Shown here piece after piece: positions 17,964 through 27,780 of a DNA stretch of 58,588 nucleotides. The notes beneath the pieces were generated by a model. The model searched no databases. It was given only the letters and a program-made list of their open reading frames with translations, and had not been told where the DNA came from. Source of the DNA: Bordetella parapertussis (GTDB lineage: Bacteria > Pseudomonadota > Gammaproteobacteria > Burkholderiales > Burkholderiaceae_C). Positions within the stretch are counted from its first letter, which is position 1; each line of letters starts with the position of its first letter. The position numbers and the translations under genes are program-made. Location of the stretch: contig CAMDKR010000001.1 in NCBI GenBank assembly GCA_945901225.1, positions 1-58,588 on the forward strand. Direction: 5' to 3'.

Positions 17964-18028
17964 GAATTCTCCTTATGGTTAAAGCTGCCCATAGCGTCAT
18001 GCATGGATACAGCAAGGTCAAGCCCACT

Positions 18029-18057
18029 ATTGTATTAGATTTTCTACTCATGCTGAA
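18029..18057 (-). promoter_or_regulatory. Candidate promoter of the rpsF operon
   Basis: On the minus strand TTCAGC (18057-18052) and TACAAT (18034-18029) are separated by 17 bases. The -10 matches the sigma-70 consensus at five of six positions and the -35 at three. It lies 66 bases before the rpsF start and overlaps the ppsA stop codon. The assignment is tentative. Confidence 0.35.
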
Positions 18058-20447
18058 TTTATTGCCAGCGCCTGCCAAGTGGATACAACGCTGTCAGGGT
18101 TCAAAGAAATGGATTGAATACCTTGTTCTACCAACCACTGGGCAAAGTCGAGATGGTCACTGGGCCCTTGCCCGCAAATTCCGACATATTTATTTTGTCT
18201 TTGGCAAGCTTGAATAGCTTGTGACAAGAGGATTTTGACTGCTTCATCTCTTTCATCAAAATCAGCAGCCAGCAAAGGCATTCCCGAGTCTCTGTCCAAG
18301 CCCAACGTCAGTTGTGTGAGGTCATTAGAGCCAATGGAAAAACCATCAAAAAACTCTAAAAATTGATCGGCGAGCAAGGCATTGCTAGGAATTTCACACA
18401 TCATGATCAGCTTCAGATCATTTTCACCACGCTTAAGTCCTTTTGAACTTAACAGATCAACCACTTTAGATGCCTGTCCTAAAGTCCGCACAAATGGAAC
18501 CATGATTTGCACATTGGTCAGTCCCATGTCATTTCTGACACGCTTTAAAGCCTCACACTCCATAGAGAAAGCTGCAGAAAAATCCTCGCTCAAGTAGCGA
18601 ACTGCCCCTCTGAAACCAAGCATTGGATTTTCTTCTTCTGGCTCATAGCGGTTTCCACCAATCAATTTTCTGTATTCATTCGATTTGAAGTCAGACAGGC
18701 GAACAATCACAGTTTTGGGCCAAAAAGCAGCGGCAATGGTCGCGATACCTTCAGCAACCTTGTCAACAAAAAAGGCGCGAGGTGAGGCATGACCTCTGGC
18801 AACAGATTCCACAGCTTTTTTAAGGTCTGCATCAATTTGCGGGTAATCCAAGATGGCTTTGGGATGGACACCAATGTTGTTGTTGATGATGAACTCCAGC
18901 CTGGCTAATCCAACACCTGAATTGGGGAGTTGTGCAAAATCAAAAGCCAAGCTTGGATTTCCGATATTCATCATGATTTTGGTTGCAATAGGTGGCATAA
19001 CACCCCGCTCAACCTGCGTCACTTCTGTGTCTAACAACCCATCATAGATATAACCAGTGTCTCCCTCAGAGCAACTCACTGTCACCAAAGCTTGGTCTAT
19101 CAACTTCAAGGTTGCATCGCCGCACCCAACGACGGCAGGAATCCCAAGCTCTCTGGCAATAATGGCTGCGTGACACGTACGTCCCCCTCTGTTGGTGACG
19201 ATGGCACTGGCCAATTTCATCACTGGCTCCCAATTAGGGTCAGTCATGTCGGTAACCAAAATATCACCTGCCCTCACAAGCCCCATTTCTGCAGAGCTAC
19301 TCACCAATCTCACAGGTCCAGTGCCGATTTTTTGCCCTATTGCCCTACCTTGGGCAAGCACACTGCCTTTAGATTTCAATTTATAGCGAACTTCTGTTTT
19401 CCCTAGCTGTTGACTTTTCACTGTCTCAGGTCGAGCTTGCAAAATATAGAGCAGGCCATCGTTGCCATCTTTCCCCCACTCGATGTCCATTGCACGCTTG
19501 TAGTGTTTTTCAATCAAAACTGCATATTTAGCGAGTTGGACAACGTCTTCATCCGACAGAGAAAATCTGTTTCTCATTTCTGCAGGAACATCCACCGTGG
19601 TGACTGCATGGCCTGATTGCGTTTTTTCGCTAGAAGATGCGAAACGCATTTGAATCAATTTGGAGCCCAAATTTCGTCTCACAATCGATTTTTTATCTTT
19701 GGCAAGCATGGGTTTATGTACATAAAACTCATCAGGGTTGACAGCCCCCTGCACCACTGTCTCACCTAAGCCATAACTTGAGGTAATAAAGACAACGTCC
19801 TCAAACCCTGACTCAGTATCGATGGTGAACATCACTCCAGAGGCAGCCAAATCCGATCTGACCATGCGCTGAACGCCCGCAGACAAAGCCACATCTGCGT
19901 GTGCAAAACCCTTGTGAACTCTGTAACTGATGGCTCTATCGTTATAGAGAGAAGCAAAAACTTCTTTTACCTTTACCAACACTTGGTCAATGCCCTCGAC
20001 ATTTAAAAAACTTTCCTGCTGACCTGCAAACGAGGCATCGGGAAGATCCTCGGCTGTAGCCGAAGATCTCACAGCATAGGAGGCAGATGATGTCTGACCA
20101 TTGAGTTGGGTGAAATGAAATCTAATCGCATCCTCAAGGTCCTTTTGGAAGGGTTGCGACAGTATCGATTCTCGAATTTGCTGGCCCACATCAGATAACT
20201 GCACCAAATTATTTGTATCCAAACCTTGTAGCAAGCTATGGATGCGATTGCCTAAATCACCATGGTTTAAAAATTGTTTAAACGCATATGAGGTGGTGGC
20301 GAATCCAGTTGGAACACGAACGCCCTCAGGAAGTTGAGAAATCATTTCGCCCAGGCTGGCATTTTTGCCCCCTACAGATTCAACATCTGTCATGCGTAAT
20401 AATTCAAAAGGCACGACTAGATCTGTCGCATGAAAAAGTGCTGACAT
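18048..20447 (-). CDS. ppsA: Phosphoenolpyruvate synthase
   Basis: PEP synthase makes PEP, AMP and phosphate from pyruvate, ATP and water for gluconeogenesis. The 799 residues match the E. coli enzyme in length. The N-terminal ATP-grasp domain has [13 protein letters not shown] and [23 protein letters not shown]. The swivelling domain carries the phosphohistidine in [20 protein letters not shown]. The C-terminal TIM barrel shows [15 protein letters not shown] and a CGQGPSD motif. The frame is open to 20492, but the ATG at 20447 has GGAG upstream and gives the family N-terminus. Its divergent neighbour is the kinase/phosphatase that switches it off. Confidence 0.96.
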   Translation of the reverse strand: MSALFHATDLVVPFELLRMTDVESVGGKNASLGEMISQLPEGVRVPTGFATTSYAFKQFLNHGDLGNRIHSLLQGLDTNNLVQLSDVGQQIRESILSQPFQKDLEDAIRFHFTQLNGQTSSASYAVRSSATAEDLPDASFAGQQESFLNVEGIDQVLVKVKEVFASLYNDRAISYRVHKGFAHADVALSAGVQRMVRSDLAASGVMFTIDTESGFEDVVFITSSYGLGETVVQGAVNPDEFYVHKPMLAKDKKSIVRRNLGSKLIQMRFASSSEKTQSGHAVTTVDVPAEMRNRFSLSDEDVVQLAKYAVLIEKHYKRAMDIEWGKDGNDGLLYILQARPETVKSQQLGKTEVRYKLKSKGSVLAQGRAIGQKIGTGPVRLVSSSAEMGLVRAGDILVTDMTDPNWEPVMKLASAIVTNRGGRTCHAAIIARELGIPAVVGCGDATLKLIDQALVTVSCSEGDTGYIYDGLLDTEVTQVERGVMPPIATKIMMNIGNPSLAFDFAQLPNSGVGLARLEFIINNNIGVHPKAILDYPQIDADLKKAVESVARGHASPRAFFVDKVAEGIATIAAAFWPKTVIVRLSDFKSNEYRKLIGGNRYEPEEENPMLGFRGAVRYLSEDFSAAFSMECEALKRVRNDMGLTNVQIMVPFVRTLGQASKVVDLLSSKGLKRGENDLKLIMMCEIPSNALLADQFLEFFDGFSIGSNDLTQLTLGLDRDSGMPLLAADFDERDEAVKILLSQAIQACQRQNKYVGICGQGPSDHLDFAQWLVEQGIQSISLNPDSVVSTWQALAINSA

Positions 20448-20619
20448 AGAAAACTCCAAAGTTAAAATACGGCTAATTGCAATCGGATGCAATCAGTTTT
20501 CAACGTGAATCAAGGACTCTTATGTTGTTGTGCTTTGAAGAGTACGAATCCGTCAAAAAAATCTGTAATTGTTTAGATTTTAGACTTGATTCTTTTCACT
20601 TTATGAATTTTTCCTGATC

Positions 20620-21441
20620 ATGACCAACAGATCTGTTTTTTTTGTTTCAGACGGAACAGGCATCACCGCGGAAACATTTGGCAATGCCATATTGGCTCAA
20701 TTTGAGTTTGAATACCGACATATTCGTCTGCCATTTATTGATACGGTTGAAAAGGCACATCTGACGGTTGAGCGAATTAACTCTTGCTTTGAACAAGATG
20801 GTCTCAAACCCATTGTTTTCACCACATTAGCCAATGAAGAAGTATTGAAAGTTGTAAGTCAAGGGTGCAAGGGAATGATCCTTGATATGTTCAGTAACTT
20901 TGTTAACCCTTTAGAGACAGAATTTAAAACAAGGTCAAACCACCGAATCGGTCGTTTTTCTGATGCAAGCAAAAGCAAGGCTTATCAAAACAGAATAGAA
21001 GCCATCAATTTCAGCTTGGCCCACGATGATGGGCAAACACAAGTAGATTTAGAAAAGTCAGATGTGATTTTGGTAGGTGTCAGTCGAAGCGGAAAAACAC
21101 CCACCAGTTTGTATTTGGCCATGCAACATGGATTGAAGGCGTCAAACTATCCTTTAATTCCAGAGGATTTTGAAAGGCAAATGTTTCCACCAGCTTTGCT
21201 GCCACATTTACCTAAGATATTCGGCTTAACGATTCACCCTGATCGCTTGAGCGAAATCAGGAATGAACGCCGACCGCAGTCTCGGTATGCAAGTCTTGAC
21301 AATTGCAAAATGGAAGTTCGTGAAGCAGAGTCAATGATGCGACGGTATGGCATTCGTTGGCTTTCAACCACCACCAAAAGTATTGAAGAAATTGCAACAA
21401 CGATTTTGCAAGAAATCAAACCCGAAAGGTTGATTTACTGA
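20620..21441 (+). CDS. ppsR: PEP synthase regulatory kinase/pyrophosphorylase (PSRP, DUF299)
   Basis: This bifunctional protein inactivates PEP synthase by ADP-dependent phosphorylation of a threonine next to the catalytic histidine and reactivates it by pyrophosphorolysis. The 273 residues start with the family motif FFVSDGTGITAETFGNA. The P-loop-like GVSRSGKTPTSLYLA lies near residue 152 and PERL near the C-terminus. It is divergent from ppsA over 172 bases, the usual arrangement, which fixes the substrate as PpsA and not PPDK. Its last seven bases overlap the convergent GlcG-like gene. Confidence 0.95.
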   Translation: MTNRSVFFVSDGTGITAETFGNAILAQFEFEYRHIRLPFIDTVEKAHLTVERINSCFEQDGLKPIVFTTLANEEVLKVVSQGCKGMILDMFSNFVNPLETEFKTRSNHRIGRFSDASKSKAYQNRIEAINFSLAHDDGQTQVDLEKSDVILVGVSRSGKTPTSLYLAMQHGLKASNYPLIPEDFERQMFPPALLPHLPKIFGLTIHPDRLSEIRNERRPQSRYASLDNCKMEVREAESMMRRYGIRWLSTTTKSIEEIATTILQEIKPERLIY

Positions 21442-21854
21442 GCAGATGAATTGTCTAGCGCCGATATCGCTGCTTTTGCTATCTGTGCATCCTCATTGGA
21501 CTTAACACCACTGACACCAACAGCACCAATCGTGTGTCCGTCTTTGATGATAGGTACGCCCCCTTCAAGCAAGCCCTCTAGAAGAGGTGCACTCAAAAAT
21601 GAGTAGCGACCAGAATTGATAATGTCTTCGTAAACTTTACTTTCTCTGCGCCCCAATGCCGCCGTGTGCGCTTTAGCTGGGGCAATGTGGGCAGATACTG
21701 GCGCAGCGCCATCTAACCTTTGTAGCCACAACAAGTGTCCACCATCGTCAACAATGGCAAAAGTCACAGCCCATTGGTTCTTGTTGGCTTCTGCCTCTGC
21801 AGCTGCGGCCATGGCCTTGACATCAGACAATTGAAGAAAATATTTAGTTTGCAT
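21435..21854 (-). CDS. GlcG/HbpS family protein (heme-binding-like)
   Basis: The 139 residues match the small GlcG/HbpS family, found beside glycolate utilisation genes or as heme-binding proteins. Markers are AMAAAAEAEANKNQW, FAIVDDGGHLLWLQRLDGA, KAHTAALGRRES and the glycine-rich GGVPIIKDGHTIGAVGVSG. There is no signal peptide, so it is cytoplasmic here. It stands alone between convergent ppsR and the divergent BI-1 gene. The exact ligand is unknown. Confidence 0.85.
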   Translation of the reverse strand: MQTKYFLQLSDVKAMAAAAEAEANKNQWAVTFAIVDDGGHLLWLQRLDGAAPVSAHIAPAKAHTAALGRRESKVYEDIINSGRYSFLSAPLLEGLLEGGVPIIKDGHTIGAVGVSGVKSNEDAQIAKAAISALDNSSAQ

Positions 21855-21972
21855 TTGAGTTTTTGAATATTAAAAAAGATGATTAGCTTATCATTCACCT
21901 TATATTCAATATGGACTTGATTTATATACAATAGTCCCTAACTTATCAGCACATATCTTTAAGGAGATTAGG

Positions 21973-22665
21973 ATGACAGAAAAAGTTGAAACCATTGGTT
22001 TTCGCGACCTAAGCGTTGACTCAATTGACAGTAACAAAGTTCTTCGCAATACCTATTGGCTTCTCACCTTGACCCTGCTCCCCACTGTTTTGGGTGCTTG
22101 GTTTGGTATTGCCAGCGGCGTGAGCCAATACCTTTCAGGTGGACTGGGTTTGGTTTTCTTCTTGGTCGGAATTTTTGGATTTGTTTACGCCATAGAGAAA
22201 AACAAAAATTCCTCCATGGGAATTGTTTTTTTGCTTGGATTCACCTTCTTCATGGGACTTATGCTTTCGCGGCTCATCGCGATGGTTTTGGGCTTTAAGA
22301 ATGGAACCGAGCTTGTGATGACCGCCTTTGGTGGCACTGCAGGTGTCTTTTTTGTGATGGCCAGTTTGGCAACAGTCATCAAGCGCGATTTATCCAGCAT
22401 GGGCAAATGGCTCTTTGTCGGCGTCATCGTTTTGATGGTTGCCAGCATCATCAACATCTTTGTGGGTTCAAGTGCTGCAATGCTCGCGATATCCGTTTTG
22501 TCGATTGGCATATTCAGCGCCTTTATGCTCTACGATATCAAGCGAATCATTGATGGCGGAGAAACCAACTACATCAGCGCCACCCTCGCTTTGTACATGA
22601 ATGCCATCAATATCTTTCAAAGCCTCCTCGTCCTCTTGGGCGTCATGGGCGGCGATAAAGAATAA
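21973..22665 (+). CDS. Bax inhibitor-1/YccA family membrane protein
   Basis: The 230-residue protein has about seven membrane segments and belongs to the BI-1/YccA family of the inner membrane. Family signs are VLRNTYWLLTLTLLPTVLGAW near the N-terminus, a conserved FMLYDIKRIIDGGETNYISA near the end, and the final ALYMNAINIFQSLLVLLG. E. coli YccA modulates the FtsH protease, and other relatives are pH-sensitive calcium leak channels. AAGGAG precedes the ATG at 21973. A strong bidirectional terminator follows. Confidence 0.92.
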   Translation: MTEKVETIGFRDLSVDSIDSNKVLRNTYWLLTLTLLPTVLGAWFGIASGVSQYLSGGLGLVFFLVGIFGFVYAIEKNKNSSMGIVFLLGFTFFMGLMLSRLIAMVLGFKNGTELVMTAFGGTAGVFFVMASLATVIKRDLSSMGKWLFVGVIVLMVASIINIFVGSSAAMLAISVLSIGIFSAFMLYDIKRIIDGGETNYISATLALYMNAINIFQSLLVLLGVMGGDKE

Positions 22666-22689
22666 AAGTTTTTTTAGATTTTTAAAGTT

Positions 22690-22715
22690 AAAGGCCTCTT
22701 TCAGAGGCCTTTTTT
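22690..22715. terminator. Bidirectional terminator between the BI-1 gene and rlmD
   Basis: A perfect 10-bp stem (AAAGGCCTCT / AGAGGCCTTT) with a 3-base loop and a following T run separates two convergent genes. It reaches the rlmD stop codon. Confidence 0.88.
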
Positions 22716-24147
22716 AATTGAGTTCAAATACAGCCATGCTTTCCACATGTGCTGTATGCGGGAACATATTGAGCATTCCGGCCGATTTACACACATAGCC
22801 AGCTTGGTGGACCAATAAGCCGGCGTCCCTTGCAAGGGTTGCAGGATTGCAGCTTATGTAAACAATCCTTTTCGGTGCAGACCAATTTTTTAAATCAATT
22901 TTTAGCATCAGGCTCACAAGCGAGTTAATCAAAGCATGGGCTCCCTCTCTAGGTGGATCAATCAACCACTTATCGGCTGTTCCAAGCTCATAAAGTTTTT
23001 CGTCTGTCATTTCAAAAAGATTTTGGGAATAAAAATCAACACCACAAAGTCGATCCGGGTAAAGGGATGCGGCTTTTGAGTTGATACTCAAATTCAATTG
23101 AGCCAACTCCACCATCGATTGACTGCCCTCGATTCCCACCACTTCTCTGGCCAAGGTTGCAATGGGTAAGGTAAAGTTTCCTAATCCACAAAACCAATCG
23201 ATGATGCGATCGGTCTTTGCGATGCCTAGCAAATTGACTGCTTTAGACACCATGACTTCATTGATAAATGGATTGACTTGCGTAAAGTCAGTTGGTCGAA
23301 AATTCATCACAAGGTCAAAATCAGGTAACTCGTAGCTGAGCATTTGCAATTCAGGTGCAAGCTCCTCTGCGTCCATTAACTTTACCGACTCCGGACCTTT
23401 GGACTGCAACCACCACTGAACCCCATGCTCAGAAGAAAAACGTCTCAACAGATCAGTGTCATGCGCACTTAATGGTTGCATGTGGCGAAGTACAAAAGCA
23501 ATGGTGGTTTTGGTACACGCCAATTCAAGCTGAGGACAATTCTCTTTGGCCTCTAGACTTTCAATTAAAGCGCGAAGTGGTAGAAGCAACTGGGATACCT
23601 TGGTTGGGAGAACCTCACAACTAGACATATCCGCAACATAACTGCTTTTTCGCTCATGAAAACCAATCAGTACTTTTGCTTTTTTTCTCACATATCGAAC
23701 TGAAAGTCTGGCTCTGTAGCGGTAGGCCCAATCTAAGCCTTGAATCGGTCTTAAGATGAACTCAGGTTTAACCTTACCAAGGTGCCAAAGATTATCTTCA
23801 ATGACTCGCTGTTTAACAGCGACTTGGGCGCTTGGATTGAGGTGTTGCATCTTGCAACCACCGCATGCATTTGAATGTAAACCGAAGTAAATGCATTGAG
23901 GCTTTACCCGCTGAGAAGATTCATGGTGAATACGACTGAGCGTACCCAATTCCCAATTATTTTTTTTCTTGTGAACATTCACATTCACTGATTCAAATGG
24001 CAAGGCCCCTTCAACAAACACCACTTTTCCATCTGCTCTATGGGCTATCCCTTGAGCATCGAGATCAAGAGATTCAATCCATACAGGCAAGTTCTTTTCT
24101 TGTGGTGAGTCACTCAGGCTCTCATCTGAAGAATTCTTATTCGTCAT
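22714..24147 (-). CDS. rlmD: 23S rRNA (uracil(1939)-C(5))-methyltransferase RlmD
   Basis: RlmD (RumA) methylates U1939 of 23S rRNA using S-adenosylmethionine and holds a [4Fe-4S] cluster. The 477 residues comprise an N-terminal TRAM domain ([20 protein letters not shown]) and the cluster cysteines around [19 protein letters not shown]. The methyltransferase has [14 protein letters not shown], the [11 protein letters not shown] motif and the catalytic cysteine in [12 protein letters not shown]. It starts nine bases after nlpD, in the place where rpoS stands in many relatives. Confidence 0.95.
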   Translation of the reverse strand: MTNKNSSDESLSDSPQEKNLPVWIESLDLDAQGIAHRADGKVVFVEGALPFESVNVNVHKKKNNWELGTLSRIHHESSQRVKPQCIYFGLHSNACGGCKMQHLNPSAQVAVKQRVIEDNLWHLGKVKPEFILRPIQGLDWAYRYRARLSVRYVRKKAKVLIGFHERKSSYVADMSSCEVLPTKVSQLLLPLRALIESLEAKENCPQLELACTKTTIAFVLRHMQPLSAHDTDLLRRFSSEHGVQWWLQSKGPESVKLMDAEELAPELQMLSYELPDFDLVMNFRPTDFTQVNPFINEVMVSKAVNLLGIAKTDRIIDWFCGLGNFTLPIATLAREVVGIEGSQSMVELAQLNLSINSKAASLYPDRLCGVDFYSQNLFEMTDEKLYELGTADKWLIDPPREGAHALINSLVSLMLKIDLKNWSAPKRIVYISCNPATLARDAGLLVHQAGYVCKSAGMLNMFPHTAHVESMAVFELN

Positions 24148-24156
24148 TGGAGAGAA

Positions 24157-25041
24157 TTAGCGCTGAGGTAAAAACTTCAAAGGATCAACTGGCTTACCCA
24201 GGCGTCTCAACTCAAAATGCAACTTAACTTGCTCAGAATCTGAATTACCCATTTCGGCAATTTTTTGGCCTTTTTTAACCGACTGATCTTCTCTTACCAA
24301 CAAGGTCTGATTGTGTGCATACGCCGTCAAATAGGTATTGCTGTGTTTGACAATGATCAAATTCCCATATCCTCTCAACCCTGCGCCGGAATAAACGACT
24401 TTTCCATCAGCTGCAGCAAGAACTGGGTCACCATTTTTCCCTGAAATATCAATACCCTTGTTTTTGGAATCATCAAAGCTTGATGTGATCTGGCCTTGGG
24501 CTGGCCAAATTAACTGAAAAGACTCGTCAGATCCCTCATTCCTAACCGAGCTGACTGTTGGCTGCTCAGCGGGAGGTGTAATTTTCTTTTCGTCAGCTGG
24601 GCTTGAAACGTTACCGAGTTGGACAGGTTTGGCGACAGCGATTTCTTGGCTTGGATCTGCGGATGGAGGCGCAATTCTCAACACCTGCCCCACATCAATG
24701 ATATTCGGATTATCAATATTGTTCCAACGAATGATGTCGCGCCAATTTTGCCCATGATCGAGACCTATACGAATCAAGGTATCGCCTGGTTTGACTGTGT
24801 AGTACCCAGGTTTATTCAAACTTTCGGGCGTCGACACTGGCTTTGGCTGTGGGGTTGGACTGACTGCAGATGGAGTATTTGCCGAAGAGGCGACTGCTGT
24901 AGGCGACTTAGCTTTTCCAGTTGGTCTTTCTTCAACAGGTGCAGGAACGCTTCTTCCGAAACCGACACAACCTGACACAAATAACAAAGTCAAAACTGCT
25001 GTCAAGCGAAGTGTTGAATAAGTGAAAAAAACTGTACGCAT
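24157..25041 (-). CDS. nlpD: NlpD-like LysM/M23 lipoprotein (murein hydrolase activator)
   Basis: The 294-residue outer-membrane lipoprotein has a signal peptide ending in the lipobox LFVSGC (Cys25). A Pro/Ser/Ala-rich linker follows, then one LysM repeat (YYTVKPGDTLIRIG to VGQVLRI, about 78-125), and a C-terminal LytM/M23 domain. The metal ligands are degenerate: the usual NHG(x)D is NKGIDISG and the HxH is KLH. It is therefore probably an activator of AmiC-type amidases, like E. coli NlpD. A TTG at 25050 overlaps the pcm stop. The ATG at 25041 gives a normal lipoprotein signal and is preferred. The order surE-pcm-nlpD is conserved. Confidence 0.9.
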   Translation of the reverse strand: MRTVFFTYSTLRLTAVLTLLFVSGCVGFGRSVPAPVEERPTGKAKSPTAVASSANTPSAVSPTPQPKPVSTPESLNKPGYYTVKPGDTLIRIGLDHGQNWRDIIRWNNIDNPNIIDVGQVLRIAPPSADPSQEIAVAKPVQLGNVSSPADEKKITPPAEQPTVSSVRNEGSDESFQLIWPAQGQITSSFDDSKNKGIDISGKNGDPVLAAADGKVVYSGAGLRGYGNLIIVKHSNTYLTAYAHNQTLLVREDQSVKKGQKIAEMGNSDSEQVKLHFELRRLGKPVDPLKFLPQR

Positions 25042-25046
25042 ATAAC

Positions 25047-25844
25047 TCAAGCCACACCTGAACGTAAGGGCACAAAATGTACCGGCTCTAAAAAAGATCG
25101 CTTGTAACTGTTTTCCATTTTATCGATAACAACCAAGACCTGAGAGCCCTGTGCGTTTGCAACAGGTGCAACCAAACGACCTCCCACGGCGAGTTGCTCA
25201 AGCCATGCTGGCGGAATATTCTCCCCACCTGCAGCAGAAATAATACCGGCATAGGGTGCACCTTGCTCAAAGCCCAACATACCATCACCTAAGATTAAAT
25301 GAATATTTGGTAAGCGCATAGGACGCAAGTTTTCCTTTGCTTTTTCATAGAGACCTTGTATTCGCTCGATGCTATAGACCTCTTTTGAGACTTGACCCAA
25401 AATTGCCGCTTGGTAACCACAACCTGTTCCAATTTCGAGAACACGCGAGAGCTTGCCTGTGATCATCAGATTTTTACCTTGCCGCAAAAGTTCTATCATT
25501 CTTGCGATAACGTTGGGCTTTGATATGGTTTGCCCAAATCCTATGGGCAAACTTGTATCTTCATACGCTTGATTTGCCAGCGCTGTGTCAATAAATTTAT
25601 GCCTTTCTATGTTGGAAAAGGCTCTTAGCAGCATCTCATCCTGAACGCCTTGTTCGGCCAATTTTTGAACCATGCTTTGCCTGACTTTTGTCGAATCCAG
25701 ACCAACGCCAGAAGCCAAAGTTGCGAATGAATCTAATGCAGATGATTTGTTAGAGCTGCGAAACTGGGTAGAGCCTTTTGCAAGCTGCGCCTTTTTTGGC
25801 GCTAGCCCATCAACCTTAGCTGGGAAGCTAGGTTTTTGCTTCAT
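25047..25844 (-). CDS. pcm: Protein-L-isoaspartate O-methyltransferase
   Basis: Pcm methylates abnormal L-isoaspartyl residues to start protein repair. The 265 residues include the SAM-binding motif VLEIGTGCGYQAAILG, the substrate-loop PIGFGQTISKPNVIARM and the conserved PYAGIISAAGGENIPPAW. The N-terminus is about 50 residues longer than in E. coli Pcm and is rich in Lys, Ser and Ala. Such extensions are known in betaproteobacteria, and no better internal start was found. The ATG overlaps the surE stop by four bases (ATGA). Confidence 0.94.
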   Translation of the reverse strand: MKQKPSFPAKVDGLAPKKAQLAKGSTQFRSSNKSSALDSFATLASGVGLDSTKVRQSMVQKLAEQGVQDEMLLRAFSNIERHKFIDTALANQAYEDTSLPIGFGQTISKPNVIARMIELLRQGKNLMITGKLSRVLEIGTGCGYQAAILGQVSKEVYSIERIQGLYEKAKENLRPMRLPNIHLILGDGMLGFEQGAPYAGIISAAGGENIPPAWLEQLAVGGRLVAPVANAQGSQVLVVIDKMENSYKRSFLEPVHFVPLRSGVA

Positions 25845-26605
25845 GCAATTTTTTCCCAGTTTTCAGCTGCTGTCTTCCAATGCATTAATTGATCATGCTC
25901 AGTCAAGTCCACTTGAAGCGGTGTGATGGAAACATGCCCTTGTGATGTCGCAAAAAAATCTGTGTCGTGCGCTTCATCTCTGGCGGGTCCGGCACCACCA
26001 ATCCAATACATCGTTTCCCCACGGGGGCTTTCCTGCGTAATGACACGCTCAGCGGGGTGTCTACGGCCAAGTCGACATACTTTGGGTGGCCCTAATTGAC
26101 CAACAGGTAGGTTGGGAATATTGACATTCAAAAGCCAGGGCGAAGAACTGGCCTGATGAGATGACATTAATTGTGTCACCAAATGCTTTGCATACGCAGC
26201 AGCGTCTTGAATACGTACCCAATCTCTGTCAACTTGCGAAAATGCGATGGCTGGAACCCCCATCAGATAACCCTCCATGGCAGCGCCAACCGTGCCGGAG
26301 TAAATCGTATCGTCTCCCATATTGGCACCATTATTGATGCCAGAGACAACCAAGTCAGGTTTGTAGCCGAGCAATCCAGTCAATGCAATATGAACGCAAT
26401 CCGCAGGTGTACCTGTGACGTATCTAAAACCATTGCTTGCAGTGCGAATATAGATAGGTGAATGCAAAGTCAGCGCATTTGATTTGGCGCTGTTGTTTTG
26501 CTCAGGTGCGACCACCTCAACTTGAGCAATGTCCTTCAGGGCTTCATACAAAGCAACGATTCCAAGCGCTTGGTAACCATCATCATTGGAAATAAGTATT
26601 TTCAT
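25841..26605 (-). CDS. surE: 5'/3'-nucleotidase SurE
   Basis: SurE is a metal-dependent nucleoside monophosphatase linked to stationary-phase survival. The 254 residues start MKILISNDDGYQALGI, the metal-binding Asp-Asp signature, and continue with the family stretches PEQNNSAKSNALTL and VSGINNGANMGDDTIYSGTVGAAMEG. It is first in the surE-pcm-nlpD-rlmD transcript. Confidence 0.96.
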   Translation of the reverse strand: MKILISNDDGYQALGIVALYEALKDIAQVEVVAPEQNNSAKSNALTLHSPIYIRTASNGFRYVTGTPADCVHIALTGLLGYKPDLVVSGINNGANMGDDTIYSGTVGAAMEGYLMGVPAIAFSQVDRDWVRIQDAAAYAKHLVTQLMSSHQASSSPWLLNVNIPNLPVGQLGPPKVCRLGRRHPAERVITQESPRGETMYWIGGAGPARDEAHDTDFFATSQGHVSITPLQVDLTEHDQLMHWKTAAENWEKIA

Positions 26606-26720
26606 GCTGTATCCAGTAAAGTGGCATTGTAAGGTTTGAGCATACAGGTCCCAAAATCCTCATCAACAATGTTTAGCTATTACTTACAATGAACTCTATA
26701 TCAATTTAAGAAAGATGACA

Positions 26721-27695
26721 ATGAAAGCTTGGCTATGTGAAAACCCTATTGGTGTAGACGCACTTAAATGGACATATGTGCCTACCCCCAGTCCTTCCCC
26801 TGATGAAGTACTCGTTGAAATTAAAGCGGCAAGTTTGAATTTCCCTGACATCCTCATTGTTCAAAACAAATACCAAATGAAGCCCAGCCTACCTTTTGTG
26901 CCTGGCTCGGAGTACGCTGGCGTTATTCAAGCGATAGGCTCAAACGTCAAACACTTGGCTGTAGGCCAGTCGGTGGCGTGTCTCTCAGGTACAGGCGGGT
27001 TTGGCACACACACCTTGGCCCCCGCCAAGCTTTGCGTCCCACTTCCCCCTCAATTTCCCATGGTGGATGCCGCAGCTTTCATCATGATTTATGCAACGTC
27101 ATACCATGCTTTGATTGATCGCGCTCAACTGAAGGCAGGTGAAACAGTCTTGGTACTGGGAGCCGCTGGTGGCGTTGGATCGGCGGCCATACAAATCGCA
27201 AAAGCAGTGGGGGCCAAAGTGATTGCCGCCTCATCCACGCAAGACAAGTGTGATCTTTGCAAAAGTTTAGGCGCTGATGAAGTGATCAACTACAGCCAAG
27301 ATAATTTACGCGATCAAATCAAATCATTGACCCAAGGCAAGGGGCCTGACGTCATTTACGACCCCGTGGGCGGCGATTTTGCAGAACCTGCTTTCAGATC
27401 CATTGCGTGGCGCGGCAGGTATTTGGTTGTCGGTTTTGCTGCGGGCCCTATTCCATCTTTACCCTTGAATTTGGCGCTTCTTAAAGGTGCCTCCATCGTT
27501 GGAGTTTTTTGGGGAGATTTTGCAAAACGCGAGCCTGAAGCAAATGTCCAAATGATGGGTACGTTACTGGATTGGTACAGTAGCAAAAAAATCAAACCTC
27601 ATATTGATTCGACCGTGAATATGGAAGATCTTCCTGCTGCGTATTTACGAATGGGATCTCGTGAAGTTATGGGAAAGCTGGTACTTGTCAACTGA
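26721..27695 (+). CDS. NADPH:quinone oxidoreductase family protein (MDR superfamily)
   Basis: The 324-residue zinc-free medium-chain dehydrogenase/reductase matches the QOR type. It has an N-terminal GroES-like domain (SLNFPDILIVQNKYQ, PFVPGSEYAGVI), then the nucleotide-binding VLVLGAAGGVGSAAIQIAKA and the ADEVINYSQDNL stretch. The zinc-ligand residues of alcohol dehydrogenases are absent. Two in-frame ATGs lie at 26715 and 26721; AAGAAAG touches the first, so the second is preferred. It is monocistronic and divergent from surE. The physiological substrate is unknown. Confidence 0.88.
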   Translation: MKAWLCENPIGVDALKWTYVPTPSPSPDEVLVEIKAASLNFPDILIVQNKYQMKPSLPFVPGSEYAGVIQAIGSNVKHLAVGQSVACLSGTGGFGTHTLAPAKLCVPLPPQFPMVDAAAFIMIYATSYHALIDRAQLKAGETVLVLGAAGGVGSAAIQIAKAVGAKVIAASSTQDKCDLCKSLGADEVINYSQDNLRDQIKSLTQGKGPDVIYDPVGGDFAEPAFRSIAWRGRYLVVGFAAGPIPSLPLNLALLKGASIVGVFWGDFAKREPEANVQMMGTLLDWYSSKKIKPHIDSTVNMEDLPAAYLRMGSREVMGKLVLVN

Positions 27696-27780
27696 ACTGT
27701 CTCGGCAGAAAAATGGCAAAATCGCGGTTTGATACAAAGTTTTTTTCTAGGTGTTTTTTGTTCAACTTCTAAGGTGCTCA

